Of a stretch of 64,000 nucleotides of DNA, positions 1-19,398 are shown in pieces. Position numbers and translations under genes: made by a program. Origin of the DNA: Amoebidium appalachense (taxonomy: Eukaryota > Ichthyosporea); NCBI GenBank assembly GCA_963693365.1, contig CAVNZM010000004.1, forward strand, positions 7,626,001-7,690,000, read 5' to 3'. The notes under the pieces were generated by a model. The model saw only the letters and a list, made by a program, of their open reading frames with translations, was not told the DNA's origin and ran no database searches. Each line of letters opens with the position of its first letter. Within the stretch, counting starts at the first letter, position 1.

Positions 1-894
1 CCCCCCCCCCCCCCCCCCTCCCCCCCCCCCCCCCCCCCCCCCCTTCTTCTTCACTTCCGCGGTCCTCACTTTTTTTTTTCCTTTCTTCTTTTTTTTTGCC
101 TTTTTTTCACTGGTCCGTTTGAAGATAACACCTGATTCTTGTTCCGCATATCCCCCCCCCCCCCCCCCCCTCCCCCCGGGGTCTATACCCTCCCGCTTCT
201 TGGGGCGGATTGAAATCTGTGTACTTTCCTGTGTCGTGTGGGTGCCTGTCATTCCATCTGTTTTGTGTAAAATTTCGGTTCGTACCTTTGTACTGCGTGC
301 AATGCGCTACATAATAAACTGCCTTTACATCCACACGCTTCTGAGTGTGTTCGTGGGCCCCTGTGTGTGTAAAACATCTGTTGCATCCCTTTGTGAATGA
401 CCCCCCTACGGGTCCCGCATGTGGCTAGAGCTATCTTTTGTCTTTGTTAAAAAAGATGCAAGGGGCGGATGCCTTAAAAGGATCCTATTAACAGTTCTTT
501 GTTGTGTAGTACTCTATAATCGCTATGTCCTTGCACCCCCCCCCCCCTCCCCCGCCGCCTTTCCCCATTTTCTGTTGCCCACAGTCTCCTTGGTTGATGC
601 AACAAGTGCATATATTTGCACCTGTGCATGCACTTTCACTCACCTGAACGTGCTAACCCCTCTCTTCCCCCCTCCCCCCCTCCCCCCCCCCCCCCCCCCC
701 TCTCCCCCTCCCCCTCCAGGCACCCGTTTGCCCCATACACTTAGCATTGTGTTGTCCCTTATGAATTGTACTTCGTTCTCTATAACACTTTCTAACCTCC
801 CCCCCCCTCCCCCCCCCCTCTCTCCGGCACACACACCCGCACACGCGCGTGCACGTACACAACACGCATGCACGCACACGCACACAACATCCAC

Positions 895-932
<38 letters not shown>

Positions 933-1027
933 GGAGAGACACGCACACACATGCATCCCCCCCCTCCCCCCCCCCCCCCCCCCCCCCTTCCTCCCCCTCG
1001 ACACACACACACATTTAAATTATTCAG
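1..1027. other. Low-complexity stretch upstream of RBR exons
   Basis: Poly-C tracts (1-43, 150-177, 533-550, 662-712, 957-987) and a (CA)n block near 895-930. No coding exon is recognisable. The stretch ends in an ATTCAG acceptor before the RBR exon at 1028, so it is probably an intron of that gene whose earlier exons lie left of the window. Confidence 0.5.
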
Positions 1028-1406
1028 GTACCCTGGCATGAGGGCCAAACATGTGACGCCTACCAGGCCACCCACCAGCCCCAATTGGCAGCAACCCTAA
1101 GACTGATCCATGCCACAGCAAAGCCCTGCCCTAGATGCAACACACTCATTACGCACTACAGGGGGCATGCGTGCCACCACATTAAACCAGGTACGTGTAC
1201 GTGTGGTTGGGCGTGTGCGTGTATACGATGCATGTGTGTTGTCTGTGTGTGTGGCTGCCAGGAGGAGGGGTGCGGTGTGTGGGGAGGAGAGCGGGGGGAA
1301 GAGGGGGGGGGAGGGGGGTTTGGTTAGGGCGGGTGATTGGGGTACCTGCAGACGAGTGTGTCTGTGTAAGTGTTCGTGCGTGTGGGGCGTGTGTATGGAG
1401 GTAGAA

Positions 1407-1451
<45 letters not shown>

Positions 1452-1915
1452 TGTGAGAAGGTATGTGTATATGTGTATGTGATATCAGGTGTCGTGGCTG
1501 AGGTGAGGAGGAAAGGAGGGAAGAGGGGGGGGGGGGGGGGGGGGGGGGCATTTAATTGAGTGGATCTATTGCAACCGTAGTTTTCTCTTTCTCGAATCAC
1601 ATTACACATTTTTCTTTGGTTCTATTTTTCAATATTTGGTCTATTTATAGGTGGGGGTTGCCCCGGGTGCGGCTACCACTTCTGCTACAACTGCCTGCAG
1701 GCCTATCCCGGCTGCGACTGTCCGCGGTTTTGCAGCGAGACGTGTGCATGCCTGCCCTGCCCTGACTGTAAACCAGGTGCACACATTTTCTTTGTTTTTC
1801 TTTTCTTGCTTTTATTTTTTGTTTGCCAAAAAGAAAAAATGCAAAAAAAAAAGGGAAAAAAGGGGTGGATGGGAGAGTGGGGGAGGTTGGGGGGAGGGGG
1901 GGGGTTAAGGGGGAA

Positions 1916-1949
<34 letters not shown>

Positions 1950-2236
1950 GCCACATGTGTGTACGTGTGTGTAAGTGTACTTGGTGAATGTGGGTTTACA
2001 GTCTAACACAGACACACAGACTCTCTCTCTTTTATGCACACGTCTTTATGAATATATATATATATATATGGGTCTTTCTGTGGTTCTGTGGTGGAACAGG
2101 GCGCATGTGTGCGGAGATAAGGATGACTCCTGAGAGAAGGAGGGGGGGGGGGGGGGGGGGGGACGGAGGGGCCACTCCTTAGTGGAAGTGTGTGGATGAG
2201 GGTTGTCTGTGTACTGTGTGTGTGTGTGTGTATGTG

Positions 2237-2295
<59 letters not shown>

Positions 2296-2310
2296 CGTGT
2301 GCGTGTGCGT

Positions 2311-2352
<42 letters not shown>

Positions 2353-2656
2353 ATGTGTGTGTGTGCGTTCGTGTGTGCGTCTGTGAATATGTCTGCATGG
2401 CAGTAGGTGCTGTGTATGTAGTTCTGTTAGAGGGCTGTTATGTTCTTGCCTTTTTTCCTGGGCTTGTTCTTAGACCCTCGTGAATACCAAAGCCTCTCAC
2501 GTACTCGGGGTACAATTTGGTCATTTGTATAGGTGGGAATGAGAGCGGGAGGGTGGGGGAGGGTGTGGGGAGAGGGGAGGGGGGGGGGAAAGGGGGGAAA
2601 ATAGGAAGGAGTGCTGGCTAGACCCACCCAGATGTGTATTTGTACAGCAGTCTGCA

Positions 2657-2706
<50 letters not shown>

Positions 2707-3022
2707 ACCACCACCACCACCACCACCACCACCACACCCCCGGCCCATATAAAAAAAAGGTTTAACCCAAAAGCTTCAAGATCTTGTCACTGGAAGCCGC
2801 GCAGAACAAACTACTCAAGGGTAACCTAATCTAACGTACACATGCCACGCACACACGCAAACACGCACGCGTACACACGCGTACATCTGCACGTACACAA
2901 ATGGCCCACGCACACGCACACTACACTTACACTCAAACATTGCACTCACACCGATACGTACAAACACGCACACAGGCAAGCACTGCAGTAGCTGCGACGC
3001 GGATGGGCGCTGCCCCGTTTGA
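1028..3022 (+). CDS. RBR-type E3 ubiquitin ligase, C-terminal exons (RING2), 5' partial
   Basis: Three exons, 1028-1190, 1651-1776 and 2976-3022 (stop TGA 3020-3022), join in frame through two phase-1 introns and encode the last 111 residues. The peptide opens with VPWHEGQTC, the stretch typical of the end of the IBR domain. RING2 follows: CPRC, then the catalytic-cysteine motif GHACHHI, then [13 protein letters not shown], and a Cys-rich tail ending [19 protein letters not shown]. In the RBR family the RING2 cysteine forms a thioester with ubiquitin before transfer to substrate; the Cys in ACHHI is the expected one. RING1 and most of IBR must lie left of the window. Loop residues KPGGG separate the catalytic Cys from the next zinc ligand, longer than in parkin or ARIH1. 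The family call is strong. The subfamily is unknown. Confidence 0.8.
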
Positions 3023-3860
3023 GGGCCCATGGCCATTCGCAACACGGTGCCACCAAGGCACATGTTAGCCTACATAAGCATCACATTCGGCTCCGGAATG
3101 GATCGAGATCAGGAGACCGTGTAAGTTATGTCTAAAAGAATTGGTGCCACTATGTGGGTACCATGTGTAGTAACTAAAAACTCTACATGAGCAGTTTCAT
3201 GCTTGATTGGCACTCAAAGGCCATGGACACTGAATTCGTGGTTTTTGGTGTAAAATAGCTGAACGAATGTTTGATTTATACAGATAGGTATGACAGTGAA
3301 AGTATGCTGTGATTTTTTATGTATTGAGTATTCTCGTATTGCTGAGTGTGTTTGAATACGAATTTGAATGTCATATGAGAACGTGAATGAGTGTATACCC
3401 AAAGAGGTAAACGTCAATAGACATTATTGTACGGCCCCAAAACATGTTTTTTTACTCTGCTCCATGCATGGCCGCCCTACTCCGGCAAAACACATACAGT
3501 CCTACACACGTGCATATGCATTGGGCAAAACTTCATGCATCCATTTCTCATACCCAACCCCCGAGATCGGCGATCATGTTGTGTGGCACATGGCATCTCT
3601 AGAAATTCAAGATATATCATCCGGGGAAGAACCTTCGTTCAATTATTTCTTCTGTCAACCAATAACCGTTTTTAGTTTTACTATTGACCCCATAGTACGT
3701 ATCCTTCGTTTGAGTCTAGCCGATCAGCATTATTGAAGTTTGCAATTTACAGCATTAGTGTAGTTTGCAATTTACATGTGTTGAGCTCAACCCCGCCTAC
3801 AGCCGGTGTCCACGAATAAGAGTCTCCCCACGGGGGGTAACGCTAAAGTATCATATTCTC
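3023..3860. other. Spacer, no gene recognised
   Basis: Mixed-composition, mostly non-repetitive DNA downstream of the RBR stop codon; probably 3' UTR followed by intergenic DNA. Short open frames (for example 3368-3736) show no recognisable motif. Confidence 0.4.
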
Positions 3861-3878
3861 AAATATGAGAAAATGACG

Positions 3879-3879
<1 letters not shown>

Positions 3880-3919
<40 letters not shown>

Positions 3920-4239
3920 CACACACACACACTGCACACTTACGCATGGCACAGGCAAACATACGGTCTGTGCAGTCGCACAAACACACCCAGACGCGCG
4001 CGCCCACGTGTACACACACACAAGGCACACCATTGCCATGCACATGCGCACACACACGCACACACGAGCACAGCAGCTTCGTGAAGCTGTGACTTGAAGT
4101 CACATGTGCACCTCCCTGCTGAAAAAATCGCCACACACATGCAGGTATACACATACACGTATACAATCATACACGCAAATGTGACTTTAATATACATGCA
4201 CAAGCATTCACTGGCATGTAAGCACCACAATCACGAACG

Positions 4240-4286
<47 letters not shown>

Positions 4287-4329
4287 CGTGTGCAACCACA
4301 CACACTGTAGCACACACACACACATGCAC

Positions 4330-4380
<51 letters not shown>

Positions 4381-4697
4381 TACACACATACACACACAAC
4401 ACACCCACCCACGTGCACACACACCGTGTGTGTACACACACTGACACACATACACACGTGTCACACACACACACACACACGCACACACACTGCACACTTA
4501 TGCATGGCACAGGCAAACACACGGTCTGTGCAGTCGCACAAACACACACAGACGCGCGCGCCCACGTGTACACACACACAAGGCACACCATTGCCATGCA
4601 CATGCGCACACACGCGCACACACACACCCCGTGCAGTCACACAAGCGTACACAGACGCGCTGCGTCAGCGCGCACCGTTAACACACACCGTACAAGC

Positions 4698-4741
<44 letters not shown>

Positions 4742-5363
4742 GGGGAGGGGGAGAGAGAGAGAGAGAGAGGCTCAGGGGGGGTGGGAGTGTGTGTGTGTGT
4801 GTGTGTGTGTGCACGTGTGTGCCTGGTGTGTACACAAGGTTCTAAGTGTAGCAGACTCCGAGGCTACCCACATGTGAACAGGTGTTGTGTTCGAGCCTCA
4901 TTCAACTCAACTACGACCTGAGACATACGTGTATTAAAGAAGACTGACGCTCCACAGTGAGCAAAGGCAGAAATCGCCAAACACACGCATGTACACGCAC
5001 GCACACAATCATACACACAAATGTGACCTTAATACACATGCACAAGCACCCAACGGCATGTAAGCACGCGTGCGCGCGCACACACACACACACACTGCTA
5101 GCATACACGCACACATGCACACACACACACACACATACACACACGTGACACACACACACACACACACACATACACACACACACACACATGTATACACACA
5201 CATATACACACAACACACCCGCCGTGCACACACACGCACACACGCACACACACACCCCGTGCAGTCACAAAAGCGCACACAGACGCGCTGCGTCAGCGCG
5301 CACCATAAACACACACCGTATAAGCCGAGACTCGGGGGGAGAGAGAGAGAGTGAGAGAGAGAG

Positions 5364-5425
<62 letters not shown>

Positions 5426-5475
5426 GAGAGAGGAGAGAGAGTGAGACTCAGGGGGGGGGGAAGGGGGGAGTGTGT
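3880..5475. repeat. CA-rich satellite with long internal duplications
   Basis: (CA)n arrays are interspersed with longer units that recur. A block around 3944-4055 (CATGGCACAGGCAAAC ... CACATGCGCACA) recurs nearly unchanged at 4502-4612. A block around 4122-4240 recurs at 4972-5080. A block around 4628-4720 with the hairpin GCGCTGCGTCAGCGC recurs at 5252-5350. Both later copies end in (GA)n then G runs. This is a complex tandem duplication, not coding. Confidence 0.8.
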
Positions 5476-5479
5476 GTGT

Positions 5480-5572
5480 GTGTGTCAAATTGATTCGACC
5501 GAGTTTGGGCCCACATCGCTGTGGGTGGACCCACTAGATCGTTTATGTTGAATATCTAAAGGCCAATACAGG

Positions 5573-5608
<36 letters not shown>

Positions 5609-6900
5609 AGGGGTGCAGAAACACCCTTCCCTTCACAGTCTGTATGGCAATTCCCCTCCACGAGCCGACGGCGTCTTCTTCCCCTTCTCGCCCCTTCCCC
5701 CCCCCCCCCTCCCCACCTCCCCCTCCTTCTCCACCACCGGTACCGGTACCGTAACCACTCAGTTAAGCCCGTTTGTGATTCTCTCCACCAATAATGCAAA
5801 CGTGGGTGATCTGACAACTTCACTGAGCTTCATTCATCTTCGAGTCTCTGTTTCGACGGTCTTCAAAAAAATAAGAAACCCGAAAAGGAGCCTCCACACT
5901 CATGTTGTTATTGGTTTAGGATTGTGACGTGTGAAGTGGTTCGCCGACGGCGTGCATGTGCACGTGCCTTCTCCAAATCCCCTCTTCAAAGCGCCACTTT
6001 GCACTCTATATATGACATGCTATTTCATTATGCTCGTATGAACGGGTTTCTTTTCGATCTCTATACCAACGTCTAATTTTCAGGCTGCTATGTTGTAACT
6101 CCCAATCGTGTGCGAGGCCCCTGCAAGCCATGGTGGGTGCCCCAGAAGTGGAATGCTTGTGCTGACCCGGTCGAAATCGTTTCAAAAAGAAGTAAAAACA
6201 CAATTAATTATTGCTCTTATTGCAGGTAAAACTTCTTCCCGATGGAACCAATGCTGATGACTTTCGATATTTTTATTTTTTATTTTTTATTTTTTGGTTT
6301 TTTTTTTTTTGGTTTTTTTTTGGTTTTTTTAACGTTTATCAAGTTGGTTTGCAACGGCCGATAACTTTTTTTGGCGCCAAACGGCCGTTGGTGCTTACCG
6401 AGGGGGGTAAAACGAAAAAGCAAGGTGATCCTTGTTGATCTCCTATGATGAGCGTCAGGAGTTACCGACTTTGATGAATGTTAATTACCTACAATGAACA
6501 CATATAGTACTTTTTACGATTTATTATTCTTTCAAAATATTTTTTAAGCGTGTTTTAGAAGCATGTTTACATATAGATACCTAGTGAAGTTTTGAATTTT
6601 CATATGAGCATATTCTTATTAATTGTCATTAGGAGGCCAAAGTACTATTGTGCTAGTTGGATATAGTACTTGTAGTACTACATAGTATAGTGGAGAGATA
6701 TGAAAGGTCATAATGCCACAAATTTATGCTCAAACCGCCAAATAAACTTTTTATATTGATGAACTTTGGTTTAGGGGACCTTTTTATTAGTATATTTGAG
6801 AATTTTCATGATGTCGTTTGTTCAACAAACACCACTTTCAAGTCTCTTTTTCAATGACGGACTCATTAGGGTCGAGAAACCCAGAATCCCAATTTACCCC
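5480..6900. other. Spacer, no gene recognised
   Basis: Poly-C at 5577-5606 and T-rich runs near 6270-6330. From about 6440 the DNA becomes AT-rich and repeat-poor. No exon with a recognisable product was found. Confidence 0.4.
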
Positions 6901-6960
6901 CTTTCATGATTCGGCTCTTTGACTAATAGGAACAGCCCCTTTATAGATGCTTTTCAATAA

Positions 6961-7318
6961 CCAATGAAATGTGCTTTATTAAAAAAGTGATCCGAGCAGT
7001 AACCAATGGTCTATTATGCGTGCCGGCTCGTCACATATGACCATTAGGAAAACCGGAATTTGGCAACGATCTAAAGCGGTTGGGGTTTTCCTATTGGTTT
7101 TATAAAATCGGTAGCGTTGTGCACTGTTGTGAGCAAAATGCAAGACAATAATATAAACAATAAGTAGCCAAAAAGTATTTCTTTTAACTAAACACCATAA
7201 TAATTGTTTTACGTTTATTTTTTAAACCAAGCATGTATTTTGACACATATTGTTTTTATTATTATTTAGGCATCAGTTGGATCATCTCATTTCCGTTAGT
7301 AAGACACTCATTTATTGG
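6961..7318 (+). promoter_or_regulatory. Putative promoter region of the HMG-box gene
   Basis: AT-rich DNA with CCAAT motifs at 6961-6965 and 7003-7007, inverted CCAAT (ATTGG) at 7093-7097 and 7314-7318, and a TATA-like TTATAAAAT at 7099-7107. It lies 140-500 bases upstream of the start codon at 7460. Function is inferred from motif clustering only. Confidence 0.4.
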
Positions 7319-7459
7319 TTCTCGATCATGCCTCAAATAACATAGGGTTTGGCAGGTGGCACTGGTATCCCCAAAGCGTCAAAAACGGCTTCCTCCCTCT
7401 CGATCCCACTTAGTAACGTGAAAAACACCCTTTCCCCTTTCCTCCTACCATACACGAAA

Positions 7460-7660
7460 ATGCCCCCAAAGGCTGAGAAGAAGAGCGCCAAGGCAAAAGG
7501 CGAGCGCAAGCCATCCGCCTACAACCAGTTCATGAAGACTGAGATCGCCAAAATCAAGACCAAGCACCCCAACCTCGACCACAAGGAGGCCTTTAAGAAG
7601 GCCGCTGAGAACTGGAAGGATTCTCCCCAGAACCCCAAGAACGCCGGTGCCAAGAAGTAA
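7460..7660 (+). CDS. Small HMG-box/YABBY-like chromatin protein
   Basis: Intronless 66-residue protein. The start ATG at 7460 is chosen because it directly precedes a basic, Lys/Ala/Pro-rich arm (MPPKAEKKSAKAKGERK), usual for these proteins. The core KPSAYNQFMKTEIAKIK then HKEAFKKAAENWKDSPQNP matches the short HMG-box domain shared by small fungal and protist proteins and by the helix-loop-helix of plant YABBY factors. Such proteins bind DNA non-specifically in the nucleus. The open frame extends upstream to 7349, but that part looks like leader sequence. Codons are strongly C/G-ending (AAG, AAC, GCC), suggesting high expression. A 3' UTR with AATAAA follows. No introns, unlike the window's other recognised genes. 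Confidence 0.85.
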   Translation: MPPKAEKKSAKAKGERKPSAYNQFMKTEIAKIKTKHPNLDHKEAFKKAAENWKDSPQNPKNAGAKK

Positions 7661-7921
7661 AGAAGTGTTTTTCTTCACCTCTGGCAACACGAGATCTCTG
7701 CTGCAGCGCCACGCCTGCTCCTGTCGTCTCGTGCTTCTTCCTGTCGACGTATGTTTCGGTGTCCGTGCCCGTGAGCTTCTCGTGAATTTAAGGGGTTGCA
7801 GTTTTTTTCGAAACTGGCTCTTGAGAATGTTGATGAAATTGTATAGTGTGTCATATGCACGCTCTTTATTGAAATTTATGGCACGGGTTGCCTGTTTGTT
7901 CAGGCACTGCGTGCTAAATGA

Positions 7922-7927
7922 AATAAA
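7922..7927 (+). terminator. Polyadenylation signal AATAAA of HMG-box gene
   Basis: AATAAA 262 bases after the stop codon at 7658-7660, in an A-rich context; no other gene lies between. Confidence 0.5.
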
Positions 7928-7939
7928 AAAACTATGAAA

Positions 7940-8917
7940 TGAAAAATGTGAATCGGTTGGGCCATGTCAGGAGTGCACTGACAAGCCTTTGCCACTTCCT
8001 TTGCACCTTGGTCTAGTTTTGTTGCTAAGTTCCCCTTCATGTAATATACCCGGTAGGTATGTGAATGTGCGTGCCTCGTTCGGGTTCTTGTTATGCATAG
8101 AAAATGGTGAAGTGGTTGTTATGGCGTGGGGTTACCGCCAAAACTACTCTGGCTATCTTTCAAGGGTATGAGTGCCACGAGACCAGTCGGCCGTTGTAGT
8201 TGCCTTGAAAAAGAGCTACCTCCTAAGGTAGTAGCGCTTCACTCATGTTGTTGTAGCCCAAAGTTTAGTTCCTTGTCGTTTCAGTTACAGTGATCATGGC
8301 ACTAAACGTAATATGCATACACAGTACATACTCTCCGGACCCGGCCGGGGCCCTTGAAATACATCCAAAGCGTGACAATTCACATGCACACGTACACCTG
8401 CACATGTATACAATAGGCTCTAGATATCGATCTGCTCGTGTCCACATTCACGTGCACCCACCGCTCCCATCTACATGGTGTTTGCTCCTATGGTCTTGCC
8501 CATGCTTGATGCCTCTTTGCTGCTTTGACCTGCGGCCAGCCGCCAGGCCCATCCTTTATTACTCTGGTACTGGCTCCTGCAGCAACCCACGTGCACAAAG
8601 CCAGCTTTCTGAGCAAAATAGCCACACAGCAGCACACTCAGAAAATAAATGTTTACATGTGTTCCCTTCGGTAAAGGTGCGGCACTTCAAGCGTGAGTCC
8701 TAAAAAATGGATTGTTACGAATGATGCTGTGCTTTTTCACCAACACACACACTTTCGGTGATGCGCAGTGTACGTTGTGTGTGCACAATGATACATGTGT
8801 CGGTGCCTGTTGCTCTGCATCACTGTGTGCCCGTCTGCTTGTCCGTACCTCCGTACGTTTGTATGCTTGTGTGTGTGTGTGTGTTTGTACGTGTGTATGG
8901 TGTGTGTGCATGTGCCC
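7940..8917. other. Convergent 3' intergenic region
   Basis: Unique-sequence spacer between the + strand HMG gene and the - strand uS5m gene. TTTATT at 8555-8560 reads AATAAA on the minus strand, 358 bases past the uS5m stop codon, and may be its polyadenylation signal. A short GT-rich stretch lies at 8868-8910. Confidence 0.4.
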
Positions 8918-16248
<7,331 letters not shown>

Positions 16249-16941
16249 TGTTGTGTGTGCGTGTGTAAGAGGACTGTGTGAGTGTTCTAGGTGCGCATGG
16301 GTGGGTGAGTGCGCGCGTGTTCCCCCTGGCCTCGTAACGGGCCTTTGCGTGCACCGGTATGCCCACACACAAGGGGCAAAACTAGTGCGCTGCCTATGCT
16401 ACACCTCCTATCCTCCCCGTTACAACATGCACCGATGGCGCTGCCTGTCTACGCTCTGTGACCCAGCCTCAACAACTGCGAACTTGCGAAGTCTGGATCC
16501 GGAACACGACGGCCCGCGCACGCATGCCGCCGGCCTGCATCCGCTGTGACGTCATAAAAACCTCGGGTGTTCAAATGCCGGTGAGCGTCGAAGACATCAT
16601 CAGATGCACCATGACACCTTTTCCCGTGTGTGTGTGTGTGTGTGCAAGGTTTCCCGCTGCAGCGCTGCGGCTAGACACGGACAGCCACCATGCATAAAAG
16701 CCAAAAAAAAGAAAAAAGAAGAAGGGGAAGCTTTCTTGTTTTATCCCCCCCCTCCCCCCCCCCCCCCCCCCCCCCCCACCCCCCCCCTTCTATTGTAGCT
16801 ATAGATCCCCGGCTCGTGAGCGGGACCTTTTATCAACCAACTTCATTCCAAAAGTCACAAGTTTCTCAATTTTATTAATTTTGAAATTCTTCGGGTGTGT
16901 GTGTAGGGGGTGGGGAGTGGGGAGGGGGAGGGGGGAGGGGA

Positions 16942-16981
<40 letters not shown>

Positions 16982-17075
16982 GTAGCTAAGGCTTCACTTC
17001 ATGTGGAAGCTACGAGAGTCTACTATACATAGGTGCACGAGGACGGGAGTCACGGTACGCATTCGGCATCGGAAG

Positions 17076-17118
<43 letters not shown>

Positions 17119-17130
17119 GGGGGAGGGCAA
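16249..17130. promoter_or_regulatory. 5' flank of uS5m with a CRE-like TGACGTCA
   Basis: GC-rich DNA upstream of the uS5m start codon with TGACGTCA at 16547-16554, about 300 bases upstream. A poly-C run lies at 16746-16777 and a long poly-G run at 16947-16980. No coding exon was recognised. Confidence 0.35.
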
Positions 17131-17205
17131 CCACATCAACATTATCAATAAACTCGCTTCTAGCATAATAATTATGCTACAAGCGAGTTTATTATGCTGG
17201 TGTGG
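17131..17205. repeat. 75-base foldback (long hairpin)
   Basis: Arms 17147-17169 and 17171-17193 are inverted copies of each other with one mismatch across 23 bases and a single central base. Outside a 4-base bulge (TATC) the pairing continues, CCACATCAACAT against the complement of ATGCTGGTGTGG. The whole could form a stem of about 35 bp. It lies between G-rich tracts. Confidence 0.8.
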
Positions 17206-17400
17206 TTGGGGCCTGGAGGGGGGGAGGAGGAGGAGGAGGCCTTGGTAGGTGACCTATTTGCGTTCTCCCCAGAACCCTTTGTCAGCCCTTCTCCTCTTGG
17301 GATCCCACTCCTTCACCCCCTCCCCCTCCCCTCATATGTATGGTGCGTGCATGTCCACGTGCTCGACGCTTCCCTTTCTTTGTTCAGTGACTAGTGCTTC

Positions 17401-17412
17401 CCCCCCCCCCCC

Positions 17413-17476
<64 letters not shown>

Positions 17477-17608
17477 AAGAGAGAGAGAGACAGAGACGTA
17501 CAGAGAAGGGGACGGGGGGAGAGGGAGGGGGAGGGGGAGAGAGAGAGGGAGGGGGAGAGAGAGAGAGGGAGGGGGAGAAGGGGGAGGGAGGGGGGGGGGG
17601 GGGAGGGG

Positions 17609-17699
<91 letters not shown>
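17401..17699. repeat. C-run/A-run junction and (GA)n block
   Basis: A C run passes directly into an A run at 17401-17444, then G runs, then (GA)n to 17699. The encoded poly-Ser/Leu and poly-Arg/Glu frames are artefacts of this repeat. Confidence 0.9.
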
Positions 17700-17703
<4 letters not shown>

Positions 17704-18846
17704 TTGGAAGTATGTTCTTATGCTCGTATGCAAGGCATTGCTTTTCAAGGCTGTTTTTTATGTACATACAGTAACACAATGCCCGGCTTTCAAAAGTGTG
17801 TAGGTGAAATTTCAATAGTGTCCTGGACGTTGTATACCACATTCTACGTGTTTAACCACCCAGATCACAGTGGCGTGACTGAATTCTCAACAGGAACGGT
17901 AATTCTTTGGAAAAAGGGAATAAGACGTTCTGATCCTCTCCCCTTCTCTCCCAGATGTACACTGTAGCACCCTAAACTTGAAGACAACAGACTCCTTTGG
18001 GCCACACCGCAACACAAAGTATACATAATACACAAGCATCCACAGGGTTCTCCAACCTTTCTTAATTCGTCTCTATTTTCCTCAAGTGCCTTAGCTGTTC
18101 ACAGCAAATTCCCAATTCTGTTTGCTGTTGTGGCCATAATAAACGTGGTGCATGCACCGAGCATCAATCGTGAGCGTAAGCAACATGAATATACCAAACT
18201 CCAGCACGTTGGTCCAATCTCTGCCTTCACAAACGTTAAACACATAGAAGGCAGACAGGCGCGCTATAGAATAGGCTACAGCCGGAAACAAAGACGAACA
18301 AGTGGACCAAGTTTAGTAGTCGGAGACAGCAAGGATGTGCCATGCGTGGCTTGCACAGCTACTTTGGAAAAGGATTTGTGTGACAAGGCGCAGAACTTTG
18401 ATGCTGGCATATTCGTTTTCTTTTCTTTCTTTCTTTTTTTGCACTTTGTTGCTTGGCCACGACGCTAAATAGACACGTGTGGAAAAAAAGAAACTTGGAG
18501 CCTTTTTGAAAGGTCGCGCACTGCTTCAAGTCAAAAGCACGAAGCGAGCGTGTCGCGAGTCTGCCGAATCAACGTGGTAGCAGCAGTACGTGACTTATTA
18601 GCGCAACAAAGATGCTTAAATCTGGATTACTTTTATCTACAAACTAAACTTTTGTATCGCCTATCAGCGGTGAGTTTTACAAGTGAGCTGTCACCGGTAC
18701 GGACATCCATGAACGTATATATAAACAGCCAGACGGCCTGCTATTTTTTGTGACCTTCACCATTTGAACACGCAAGGGAACAAGTTTATCGTTGACCCAT
18801 CAATATTTTGTTTTTTCCCCCTCGTTTCTTTGAAGAAAGTACCAAC
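17700..18846. other. Unique spacer, no gene recognised
   Basis: Balanced-composition DNA without simple repeats. Open frames of up to 112 codons (for example 18130-18468 +) contain no recognisable domain and compete with frames on the other strand. Confidence 0.35.
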
Positions 18847-19398
18847 ATGAACGACATGATGTTTCTCTCACACTCACCCACCTCTCCACAACCCGCCATT
18901 CTTTTGTCACCCCGAGACTCCAATGGCGCATGTTCCTGGGTCCTCCCAAACAGCCTAACCCCCATCCCAGAGCGCCACATGCATCCTCCTAACTTCACAT
19001 CCCCATGTGGCCCCATGCGCGTTCGACACCAGTTATTCTCAGGTTCGAACACGCTTTTATCAACAAACAGGAAAATAGCTGCAAAAGAAAAACCCCTCTG
19101 GGCGCGCAAACTCGCAAAGGAAGAGAGTGCAGTGGTGCAGAGTGCGCGCGTGTGTGAGCCGGGCTACTTTGGGCCAGCCGGGTACCTGATGATTGTCAAG
19201 AGACCGGGACGGTTGTACGATTCCGCTGGTGAGGAAAAAGAAAACGAGAAGGATAATATAGCTCGGAAGGAATGGGTGGCGGCGTCGGCGGGTGGCGTGC
19301 GTGTTTTGTGCAGTGATGGGGGGCTGTTTAGTGGCTTGGGGTCTGTGAGGCCGGCTGGGCCCGGGGTGCATAAGCAGATCGAGTGCACCAGCAGTTGA
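18847..19398 (+). CDS. Hypothetical open frame, 183 codons
   Basis: A non-repetitive open frame from ATG 18847 to a TGA at 19396-19398. It is longer than most chance frames in this composition and is not built from simple repeats. The second half (VCEPGYFGPAGYLMIVKRPG and a Glu/Lys-rich stretch) looks more protein-like than the first. I recognise no domain, signal peptide or membrane segment. Opposite-strand frames at 18786-19109 and 19060-19461 overlap it, so the coding strand is not certain and the frame may be fortuitous. Confidence 0.25.
   Translation: MNDMMFLSHSPTSPQPAILLSPRDSNGACSWVLPNSLTPIPERHMHPPNFTSPCGPMRVRHQLFSGSNTLLSTNRKIAAKEKPLWARKLAKEESAVVQSARVCEPGYFGPAGYLMIVKRPGRLYDSAGEEKENEKDNIARKEWVAASAGGVRVLCSDGGLFSGLGSVRPAGPGVHKQIECTSS

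Noticed and set aside
2190-2483. Open frames of Cys-Val, His-Thr, Ala-Cys or Val-Arg dipeptides across many (CA)n/(GT)n tracts
   Set aside because: Pure translations of dinucleotide repeats, present in several frames at once; no protein family.
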